A DNA stretch of 64,000 nucleotides, taken from the NCBI GenBank assembly GCA_013397845.1, contig VZTG01006663.1, positions 1,999,234-2,063,233 of the forward strand, given 5' to 3'. Positions 11,501 to 23,500 of the stretch are shown piece by piece; the first letter of the stretch is position 1, and each line of letters starts with the position of its first letter. Both the position numbers and the translations under genes were made by a program. The notes under the pieces were generated by a model. It did not search any database, was not told where the DNA came from, and saw only the letters and a list, made by a program, of their open reading frames with translations. Source of the stretch: Melanocharis versteri (Eukaryota; Chordata; Aves; Passeriformes; Melanocharitidae).

Positions 11501-14500
11501 CCCATCAGTAACCTAGGTCACTTACAGCTGTAGATTCCTGCAGCTTAATGCTAAAGCGGTGGAGGACCCAAGAAGCTTTCAGGGCTGCTCTTTGTGTTTC
11601 GGTTAGGGTGCTGAACACTGTTTGCCAAGAAACCGAAATGAATGATGTGTCACTCCGTACATTAAAAATGAGCTTTCTGAGCAAATTAGTGAGATCAGAA
11701 CGTACATCTGTAGCAGCTCATGCTTATTTTCGAATGTGAAAAGATTAATGAAGGTCAGAGTGACTGTGAAGAGACATAAGCTAATAACTATTTAATGTTG
11801 TCTGTGTTAGGGTAAGCTTGTGAACTTCTTTGTTCCACCTCAACCTTTAGAGGGAAATAAAAAGAAAAAACCAAAGGAAATGGAGCCTAAATTAAAGGAA
11901 AAAATACAGTATCCCAGTAAGTATTTCTGATCACTTCTAAAATACATTTTGCTTTTAGCATTGTCTTATATTGGCCGCTGACTATGAGTTCAAAGCTACT
12001 CTTCACTTCTTCAGAATGAAATTATTCTCTTGCTGAGCTCTGTCATGTCGGATTGCATGCTACAAACAAGTGATCCACAGTTAAAAGTGAAGTTACTAAC
12101 TCAGGACTCTGTGCTACAGAGCTCAATGTCTTTGTAGGGAGTTAATGCGTTTAAATGAAATAAGCTGTCTTTTGTATGCCTCAGTAAGAAAATTGAGTGA
12201 TTTATTTCTATTGCTATCCAACAGTGTTTTAGAATCACTGCAAAACAGCAATTTGTAGAGCTACCTCAAGTAAAAGCTTGTCAAAACTGCTACCTGTTTT
12301 GCATTTTTTAGATGAACACTATGTTTAGAGTTCCCTTAATATGCGTTCTGTGAGGTAACTTTCATTTTATCTAAAGCTGTAAGTTGCTTTGTTTTGATTT
12401 TTCATACAGGCTTACGAGTGATGATATTAGCAGCTGTAAAGGAAATGAACGTGAAGAAAGGAGCATCTATTGTTGCAATATTTAAGTACATCAGTTCTAT
12501 GTATAGGTACGACACGCAGAGAAATAGACGGCTTCTCAAAAGAACTCTAGAAAAACTAATTGCAGAACAGGTGGTAGAGCAAGTTAAAGGACATGGTCTG
12601 GCTGGGTCTTTCAAGCTAGGGAAGAATTACAAGGAACAGAAGAAGCGTGAAAGAACCAAAGAGCAGGTAAAACATGCTGCCATAGTTACTTGAAAGAATG
12701 TTGCAAAGGCTGTTCTTTTTTCTGCCAATTGTGTGCTACTCTCAGCTGTACTGTCTATGTGCACTAGTTCAGTGACACTGACTTAGTGGTAAAAATGAAC
12801 AAAATTTCAGCAATTGCTTTGACATTCATAAATAAAGAAGCAGAAATCATAAGTAGATCAAATTTGGGGCTAAAATATTAACTACCTCTGTCATAAACCT
12901 TTTAAAATAGTCTCACTGGGAGTTTTATTGTTCTTACTGGGAAGTTGTTTTTTAAACACTGGTAGACATTAACCAAATCCTCAAACTGGAAATTGATATA
13001 AACCCTTAATATATATGTACTGATGTGTTTATATGTTCATTAAAAAAAAAAAAAGGTGAGGAGAAGGTTGTTTGGATTGGATGGGACTTTAAAACTCATC
13101 TAATTCCAAATCCCTTTGCCATGGGGACATCTTCCATGAGACCAGGTTGCTCAAAGCCTCATCCAGCCTGACCTTGAGCACTTCCAGGGTTGGGGCATTG
13201 TCAGTGTCTCTGGGCAACCTGTGCCAGTGCCTCACCACCCTCACAGTGAAGAATTTCTTCCTGGTATCTTATCTAAACCTACCCTCTTTCATTTAAAAAC
13301 TATTCCCCCTTGTCCTGTCACTGTGTGCTCTTGTAAAAAGTCTCTTTACAGCTTCTTGTAGCCTTCCCTCAGGTACTGGAAGGCCATAATTAGTTCACCC
13401 TGAAGCCTTCTCTTCTCCGGGCTGAACAATCCCAACTCTCTTAGCCTTTCCCCGTGAGGGAGGCATACCAGCCCTCTGAGCATCTTCATGGCCCTCCTCT
13501 GGACTTACTCCAGCAGGTCCACATCCTCCTTACGTTGGGGGTCGCAGAGCTGGATTGCAGTACTCCGGGTGGGGTCTCACAAGAGTGAATAGATAGGCAG
13601 GATCCCCTCCCTGGCCCTGCTGCCCACGCTGCTTTTGATGCAGCCCAGGATACAGCTGGCTTTCTGGGCTGTGAGTGCACATTGCTGGGTCGTGTCCAGC
13701 CTCTCACCCACCAGTACAGCCAAGTCCTTCTCAGCAGGACTGCTCTCAAGCTGTTCATCCCCCAGCCTGTGTTGGTACTCCAGCACACGTGCAGCACCTC
13801 ACACTTGGTCTTGTTGAACTACATGAGGTTCCCATGGGCCCACTTCCCAAGTTTGTCCAGGCCCCTCTGAACGGCATCCTATCCTTCAGGTGTGGCAGCT
13901 GCACCACTCAGCTTGGTGTCATCTGCAAATTTGCTGAGGGTGCACTCAATCCCTCTGGCGATGTCATTAATGAAGACATTAAGTAGCACTGGTAGATGTT
14001 AAAAGTCACTGGGCAAGTCTGTACGTAAAGTCTGATATTCTTGGTTGATTCTACTTTGTAGGTAGCAAGGGCTTCAGAAAACATTCAGAAGAAGCAATTG
14101 ATTGATGCTAAAACTCAAGCCAAAGAATCAACAAACAGTGATGTAACATCTGAAAATATCTTTAAAACTGCTTCACGTGAGAATATCGCCATGGAAGAAC
14201 ATGATTATTGTACAACTGGTAAAAGTAACAGGAAATCTGAAGCAGATCATGAGAACTCTGTAGAAGAGAAAAATGTTAAGCAGGAAACTGTGGTCCCAAA
14301 GTCTCCTGATTTGCATGGCAGCCTCCTTGTCTCCAGTGACATGAGCAGTCGTCCTGATGTTGATGTTTCTAAAACGACAGCTGATGTCCAGCAGGAAATC
14401 CCAAAGGTCCAGTCCTCACATTCCCAAGAACGTGCTGGCAGTAGCGTACAACATACCAGTTCTGTATTTCCATTTAATACATCTGAATATCGTTTTGAAT

Positions 14501-17500
14501 GCATCTGTGGTGAGCTCGGACTGGCTGACTACAAAGCTCGTGTGCAGTGCCTGAAATGTTATCTGTGGCAGCATGCAGAATGTGTAAACTACAAAGAGGA
14601 GAACCTGAAGAGCAGGCCCTTCTACTGTCCCCATTGCCTTGTGGCAATGAAGCCAGTTCCCACAGGAGCGACTCTGATCATTTCTCCAAGTTCTATTTGT
14701 CACCAGTGGGTAGATGAGATCAACAGGCATGTAAGATCATCATCTCTTCGAGTTCTGGTAAGATTATAGAGCTTCATATTCTGGAGAGTTATTTTATCAA
14801 GGCTCAGGGCTTCCTGTCTGACGTTCTGCATCACTTGAAGTTCGGAGGTCTTTGTCCTCTGTGTCAGGATTCTACATTCCTTGCTGCTAGACCAGTGCTT
14901 TGGCATTATGTGGTGCATCGGTGTCCCAGAAAGACAGTCTGCAATTAGTTCTTAATTTTTTTTTCTGGAGATAAATCACTGGGAGATAAATCAGTGGGCT
15001 GGACAGTATAGCAACTGGAAGCAAATTTTAAGCAGTTGCAACAACGTGTGACTTCTGAGAGGGAAGGCTGTTTGAAACACTACCAAGGAACTTAAAAAGG
15101 CCTATAGGTGTTTTAAATGTTGTCTCACTGTACACTTGCACTTAAGCAATTCTCTGACTGTTGCTCCTCTTTTCATTCTAGGTGAAAGATGTTTCAGTAG
15201 GTAAAGCCCATAGTTTTACATTTCTGGTTCTCAGGCTATATAAAAGTCTTGGGCATTGATGTTTACTGAAAACAATACTGTTACAACTTGGGTGTTGTCT
15301 CTATAACATCTGCCAAATTTATTAGGATGTTGCTTATTTGGAGACCATGTATTGTCCTTTTACTTGATTCCTAATAACCCTATCATTAGAATAAACCTAA
15401 TTATACTTAGAGTAAAAATGGCTATACAAGATTTTTAAAAATACAGTTATCACAGTATTCAAGAGTCTTTTATTACCAATGCAGTCAAGTTTTGTCCTTC
15501 ATATTTTAGCAGTCAAGAGCCTTTGTAATGATCAAGAGCTTTGAAAACTATCAATCACTTGTGTTTTGAACAAAGTAGTAGCAGATTGATGTAACTTTGT
15601 ATTCAGGGATGTATCTGGTATCTACTGCTATTACTCATAGTTGCCCAATGTATAAATGAATTCTAGGCCTCCAGTGCTATTTGTGTGAACAGGCTAATTA
15701 GATTTAATGCAGGAACTAACAAATGTGTAAAACTCGCCTGGTTTTCCTAGGGCCTAGTCTATGTTTAATACCAGCTTTGATGAAAATTATCAGAAATAGG
15801 TTTACATGGTAATAGTAAAATAGTTTAAATACTGAATATCAGAACTTTAAACTGTGTGACATCTTCCATTCTACAAGATTGTTTTCATTTTCTTTTAACT
15901 GCCAAGTGTGAGACGTGTTTTCAGTGTTGCTTCAAAATGAAAATCTGGTGTTTTATTTTCTGTAAAGGTAAAATGAAAGTAGTGGAGATGTTTCAAAGAA
16001 TCAGTTTCCCAAGTTAACAACTTTTGCATTGTGTGTGAAGTATGTTTTTTTACTTTTCAGCTGCTTAAAACCCATGGGAAATTCTAATGGTTTTATACAA
16101 TAGAACAAGAAATTAAAATTTATCAGTAGGTCTTGCTTTGTAGCAGATTGTCTTTTCCTGCTGCTGTGAAAACAACCAAAACTTGGCCAAGCTGTAAATT
16201 TCCAGAAAATCTATTCGTAAATACTTGAAGAAATCATTAGACTTCAACAGCTGTTTATTTCTTCTTGGTTGCTTCAGAGAGCATGGTCTTTTTGGTTAAT
16301 TTGTTTCTTTTTTCTTCCCTTTCCAAGCCCTCCTTCTCTCTATTGTTTCATGTGCTGTGTTGTCCCAGTCGGGACTGAATGGAAAGAAATAATCTGCAGG
16401 TGTTTCTTTCCGTTGACAGAAACACTGTTGCCATATGCACAAATGTAGAGGGAGATTATTACTGAGAGAAAAAGTAGGGTTAGGAGTGAAATTAACAGTG
16501 AAATCATATGTTGATCATCAAGGGGTAAAGAGCAGTTATTTTAACTTCTGTGTATTTCTGAAGGGATTTGGCTTAACATTATGAGGGAGATAAGAAAAGT
16601 CCTTCTGATAATAGAACAAATGTCAATATGAAAGGTTTCTGTTAGTGCACAGAGATTTTTTTACCTAGGGTATTTTTTTCATCTCCTAAATCTCTGTAGA
16701 AATCCTTATGTAGGTAAAACTTTACTCAGAGTGTCATTTCTGGTTTTTATATATTTTGATGCATATTTCTGTCTTTGCCTAATCATCCATTAAATTTTAG
16801 TGAGTAGAATTTTTTGGGAGAAAGGTACTACATCTACAGTAAAGGAGAGGAGAAGACTGGACATGTAACAGTGACTTACATAGTGTTGTTCCATAAAACA
16901 TTACAGAATACTTAATCTTCAAACAACTGTTACAACGAATAACTGTTGTAGAAAATAATGAAGTCCTCTCTTCTTCGAAGGAGGAAATAAATGTTTTGCA
17001 AAGTTTTAAAAGGTTATCCATACAAATTTTGCATCAATTACTCTATTGTATTTATTATTAGGCTACTTAGATGAATTTCCCGCCATACTACTCTATGAAT
17101 ACAGATTTTATGAATGGTTTATTTTTATATGAGCAACACTGCTAAAAGCTTGCACGTATTAAGCTGTACTGATATTTTGGCATTTTTATCGAAGTGTCTA
17201 TTACCTTCCTTCTTTGCTATTGTGCTGTTGACTACGAATCTCTGTAGGTGTATCAAGGTGTGAAGAAGCACGGCTTTTTGCAGCCCCACATGCTGGCGGA
17301 GCAGGAGGTGGTTATCACCACGTACGACGTGCTGCGCACCGAGCTCAACTATGTGGACATTCCCCACAGTAACAGCGAGGACGGGCGCCGCTTCAGGAAC
17401 CAGAAGCGCTACATGGCCATCCCGAGCCCCTTGGTAGCAGTGGAGTGGTGGAGGATCTGCCTCGATGAAGCACAGATGGTGGAATGCACTACTGCAAAGG

Positions 17501-20500
17501 TATGACATTCCTGGTCATGCATTCATTTAACTTGAGAATGTTTTGACGAGTTTATTGTAGATAATAATCTTTCCTTTCCCCCTCCTAATGTTCAGAGTAC
17601 ACTCATGCAATTTGTCCTTGTGCCTTGTTCTTTAGAAGTGAATTTTCTCTTGCAGATACTTACTATTACATGGTTCTCCTGTTGGAATTTTGGCAGCTTG
17701 TGAAGTATATCCAGCTCAAAACATGCTTAACATAATCTATAGTGACAGTTTAAAGAACTAGGTCGTCGTGTTGTATATGGTGTTTGATAGTTTCAAAGAA
17801 GACACTAGCCTGTTCAGTGATGTGGTTCAGAGGCATAGATATGTCCTTTCTGTCTAGAAGCTAAAATAGTCAGAGGTCTGTCTGCAAACTCGAGGGATAC
17901 AGTCTGCAGAGGGGATTATTTTAACTAGTGTTAGTCCAGTCTTTTTGCCCAAGACAGGAAGACAAAAATGGTACTTATATAATGCCTTACAGGCTTTAAT
18001 GTTTAATTTTTTTTTTTAACCTACAGTTTATTTTGCTATTTGTTTGCCTTCTGTGGACCCTTAATTGCACTTGATTACTTGGAAGAGGACATGGCTTTTA
18101 TCAGCTTTCAGTTACCTTCCAAAAAGATGAAAAATTTTATATACATTGTTATAGTATACTGTACCAATGCTTCTAGGTCTGCTAACAGTACATACTGAAA
18201 AGATGTTGAGATTTCTCAAAAATAAGGTCCGCATGTCGTCAGACTGTGTTCCACTCTGTTTTTCCATTCCTACCATTGGCTCTATGTCCTTTCATTAGGC
18301 TGCTGAAATGGCGCTCCGTTTGAGTGGAATCAATCGCTGGTGTGTCAGCGGCACTCCTGTGCAGCGAGGATTAGAAGGTGAGATTTTATGTAGCAGTGTA
18401 ATCTGTGGGATTTGCTGATAATTAGGTAGGGCTTTGAAGCAGTTAAAATGTCTGCTAGTTTTGTTCTGAATTCATCAGGTACTCTACCTTTGTAAGCTAT
18501 AAACTTTAAGGGTGGTAATAAAGCCATCAGTATATGTATCAGTATAAAAATTGAAGAGCTGATAGATAGCTTTTTGTCTCCTTGAGTTTGACAGAAACTT
18601 TGGGGAGCAGAGAAGCTGTATGTCTAATAGCTAATTTAAGTCTGTTCTTCAGTTTTCACTTAGCAGAGTAGGTGAATATTAACCCTTCTCTATTGCAGCT
18701 ATAGATAGTTTTCTCTGGTTACAGAATCCTTTGAACTGTCGAATACAGCAAGCAAAGCTGTATTTGCTTTTTGCATAGCTCTGTATGAACTACTGTGGGC
18801 ATCCACTGCCATGAATATAATTTCAAAAATCGTGCTAAAGCTTATGAAACTGTCTCAAGACTTATGTAAGAACTTAATGAATTGAGATGTGTGGAGTAGG
18901 TAGCTGTATGTTAGCAGGTGACATTTATCTTGTCTTTTTTTGGTGTGGTACTCAGTTTCTATAGACAGGCTTTAAACAGAGATAGAATAAAAGAAAGGGA
19001 GCTGACTAACTGCTTTGTCTCCCTGTGTTCTCTGATGGATTTTGTAATATGTGGTACACATTGGGGCAATGCGTTCGAAAGTGGATAAATCAGCGTAAGC
19101 ATTTGTGGACTGTTGTTTGGATACTAAGTCACAAAAATCAATATTTTAGGTTAATTCATTATGGAATTGTGAATTAAATGTATAAATACACATAGTAGTT
19201 GCGAGAATACATAGTTAATAAAGCAAAGCTGTAGAAAGAAGTGATTGATTTTAGTGCCATGATTAACTTCTTCAAGGCCTTGTGTGTGATAGTGTTGATT
19301 TAATACATATCTGAAATGTGATATAGTTCATAATACGTGTTGACAAACTCTCAGGCTATACTAAGGCAGCCCCCATCACATCGGGGATGAAAACTGCTGA
19401 CTCATTTCAATCAGTGCCACTGCTGCTGTAATGCAGTGAGATAGGACCTCTGGGTAAACAATTGCTTCTTGCATAGAAATTATTCTCAGGATTTTTCTTC
19501 CTCTGGTCTGTGATGTATTTCGTGAATGTCTTGATGCTTTCAGCTGAATACTGAATTACGATAAAGCTAACAGAATAAGGAATGTAGCCACCAGATTTTT
19601 AAGATCTGTAAGATACCATCACATATCTCTGTTTCTGCAGTATCCACACGCAGCATTTAAATGTGTGCTTCTGTATTTTTCCAGTAAGATTTAGACAGAA
19701 GTTTAAAGTCAGTATGTCCTTAAACTTCATTCCAAAAAGTGACGGGTTCCTGGATTAGGCAGGATTAATAAAATGTATTCTCTCGATTAGCAAGGAAACA
19801 ATTTAAGTGTCTTTTGTTAATTTCGTATGCATTAGTAGAGAAGTGAAAATTCTTCTGAATTGCAGCCCCTTCTAGGATTGTGGGCAGCAAACAGTTGGTG
19901 CACAGCAGGCTCTGAAGTAATGATGCTGAGCAATATTGGTTTGGAAAAACCTGGCAAAGCCAGTTAACCATATGCAATCATGTAATTTCTGCCTCTTGCA
20001 TCTGCTCTGAATTGGTTTAAATTCTTCACTCTCTTCTGCTAAACTTGAAATTAGGAAAGTATCTCACAAATAGCTGTATTCTCTCAGGTTGTGTGGAAAT
20101 CAAAAACGAGCTAAAGGAGAGAACCCCCACCTTCCACCACCTAGTCTCCTTCCTCAAAATAAATATTTTGCTGAGGGAGTGACTGGAAAACAAGTGGAAA
20201 AGATAAAGGCCAGAATGGAGGTGCTTTATGCCTGATAGCCTTTGTATGATAATTTTTTTTGAGATAATTTTTTTTTGAGTGAATTTTTTTGAGACATATT
20301 GTGAAGTATTAAAACACAAACACTTTCTTTTCTTGGCAGATTTGTATGGATTAGTCCTTTTTCTTGGAGTTGATCCTTACTGGGTCAAACATTGGTGGGA
20401 CCAGCTACTATACCGACCTTATTGTAGGAAAAATCCCCGGCCTCTCTACAGTCTAATTGCGAAGATAATGTGGAGATCAGCAAAGAAGGATGTGATTGAC

Positions 20501-23500
20501 CAAGTAAATAAAAGTTTTGAGTTTTAGAATTCCTGAACATCATTTATCAATAGTTTTATTTGCAAATTACTTACTTTGTTTTTTTTAATTTCAGATTCAA
20601 ATCCCCCCTCAGACAGAAAATATACACTGGCTTCACTTCTCTCCTGTGGAGAGACACTTTTATCATCGCCAGCACGAGGTGTGCTGCCAGGATGCATTGG
20701 CAAAACTCAGGAAGATTTCGGACTGGACTCTAAAGCTTAGCAGCCTAGATAGAAGGACTGTGACTTCTATTCTATACCCTTTGCTACGGCTGAGGCAGGC
20801 CTGCTGTCACCCACAAGCTGTTCGGGGAGAGTTCTTGCCACTACAGAAAAGGTGAATTTCTGTCGTTTCTTAAATGGCCTACTTTATCCAAAGCAAAACT
20901 CTGATTGTCCCCAGCAGTGCAAGTTCTTCTGCAGTCCTCAAATAAGCCTAATTTTAAGCTTCTTTAGTAAAATGTGCCGCTACGGCACACCAAGGTAGTC
21001 TGACCTCAGAAGCTGAACACGGCACAGTGGGGTCATTAGTGTAATTCTTGTGTTAAAGAACACAGTACTGAAGGCATTTGATTCTCCAGTGGCATTCTCA
21101 CCTTACTGTGACTGGGTTGTTGCAGATAACAGATTTGAGTGTGAAACAAACCAGATTCTTATTTTGTTTTAAATAAGCCCATTGCTTCTTTTTTTGTCTT
21201 GTACAAAACTCACGTTCATGAATGAGAACAATGAATGAACTGAATCAACAGAATGGAGTAATTCTTTAGTTCAAAGCAAATGTTAGTGTGAGGTTTCAGA
21301 ATTTGTAAATGTAGATCCAAATGCGAAAGCTGTTCAAATGCTCTTTTTTTTGCATGCTTTCAAGATCATCTTCCCCCACAAGTGCCCTGCAGATACCGGT
21401 TTGGTCTCAGCTTTCGTTAGACCAAGAAAAAAGCATGTTGCCAGTCCTATTGTGTAGTGTAGCTGCTACTTTTTCAGTCAGTTAGAAGGAGGTTGTGAAA
21501 GAACAGTCTGTTTCCATTCCAGACTCTCAGAGCACTGTCTATGTTTCTTTTTTAAGCTACAGGTAGGGAAGAACTTCGACTTTTAGCACTGCCAGGTGTT
21601 ACTCCTACTGTTTCCTAGTCCATCCGTTCAGTCTCTTTCAATCCTTGTATGAAGTTTTATGTCCCACTCCTTGCTCTTTGTTATACAAACAAACTGAAAC
21701 TGACTTTGCACCTACTTGAGCAGAGACCAATAGTTACACACTGTGCTGTAGCACTTTCTGTAGCAGTCTGCTAATGTGGGAGCAAGGACTCAAACAGGAG
21801 AAATCAATATTCCCGCCCATCATACAAGATTATTTGCATTAAAATGGGCCAGTGTAGTATAAATGAGATGTGTAAACTGAGCAGAGTATGGTGGGAACAG
21901 CTTCGTACTGTGTTGATTTTGGTGGAATGGTTGCACAGTGACAGCTGCATAGTAACTGATGGAAAAACCAGCCATGAAAGTGAAATCTTTCTTAAAATCA
22001 CATGTACAAAGAAAAATCATTTCCTAGCACTGTTTACATACCTTTTTTTGTGAACCAAACTCAACTGCAGCAGTGGACATTCCCATAATAGAGAGATGAT
22101 TTGGTTCCTGTTTTTGGTTATATGTGGGAGAATAATGAAGAAATTCTCTGCTAGGACCTTTGATGAATAAGAGAAATTTACTGATAGATGAGAGACACTG
22201 GCCTGGAATAAAAACCTGAGTTTGGAGCATATTCTTTGATAAATGACTTTTTCCCCACCTGTGTAGTGAAGGCAATAAATGAGATCTACTCAGTTAAAAA
22301 AAAAAAAAAAAAAAGCCTTCAAAAGAGATTTTTCTAGGTTCTCCTAGTTTAACTGAGTAAACCCCCTTCTTTTTGCCTTAATTGGTAGTCTCAGGCTGTG
22401 TTTCAAATTGTATATTTTATATGTACATCCTTTTGCTGTTATAATTTTTCTTGGAACTGCTGATGGTTTTGAAAATAAAAGGTAATTAGCAATGGTGGAG
22501 GTATCAGCATGTGCAGGTGTTACGTGTATTTACCTCTGCAGAATTCAGTAATTATGAATAGTGATTATATTGATTTAAAGCTCACTCTGGTGTAACAATA
22601 AAAGTATAAAAACCAAGAATCAGTTTCTGCAACTGGAACAATGTTGCAAGGAGAGTAAAATAAAGGCTTAGGCAAGGGTATCCTTCCAGCATAATTTGAG
22701 CCCAGTCTGTGCAACAGTTGCATCACCTCTTTTTCTGTTCCACAGTGCTAAACACAAGATAGTAAATGCTTCTCCTGAAGGTGAATGAGGCTGAGGAGCA
22801 GGGTTTCAGGGGAGGAGGATGGTGTCTGGTCTAACAGCAGCAGTTGGTATTAGAAGCAGCCTCAGGTCAGCTGTTGTAGGCTGTTGCTATTGTTTGCTCT
22901 CTTGTCTCTTCATGTCAGTTCTCTGATTCTTTAACCTGTGGCCTTACTCCAAGGTATCTTTCAAGCTTCATCCTTACATCCTCCTCATTTCTGTTCATCC
23001 TTCTCTCTCTTTTTCCTCTCCATTTCTGGTATTTTTATGTTAAGCTAATTTTCTTCTGGTGAAATTCCTCTCATAATTTGAAAATATGACAAATGTAGAA
23101 AAGGAGGTTTAGAGTGATTTTTGCTAGTCTTCTCTGTTCTCGTTTCACACATTTTCCTCTTTACATTGACACTTCATGTGTTTTGTGTTTAGATCGGTAG
23201 CAGAGGGTAGAAGTGTAGTCTGTCATAGCTGGTTTCATCTGAACAGCTTTTGACAAAATGAGATCTATTTTGCTTGTTTCCAGTTCACCAGTAACAGAAG
23301 GAGAAAAATATTTTGCCCCATGAAGGATTATTTTACCAAGTTCTAATTTTCTTCTTGCTTCTTATTTCTTTGTGTTCCAGGAGATGTCAACCTCTGGACA
23401 CACTCAAGTTAGGGTAGAGCTCTAGCAGGAAGAAAATCTGACAGCTAGAGGTTCTTTAAGTAAAGAAATCTCAAAAAAATATTTGCAGTATAGTGGATGC

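Noticed and set aside
13486..13986. Several overlapping ORFs on both strands of intron 7
   Set aside because: All fall inside the antisense CR1; only the 13577-13786 minus frame reads as CR1 ORF2 remnant.
22295..22314. Run of about 20 A, possible tail of a processed pseudogene
   Set aside because: The upstream sequence has no recognisable coding or SINE text and no clear target-site duplication.
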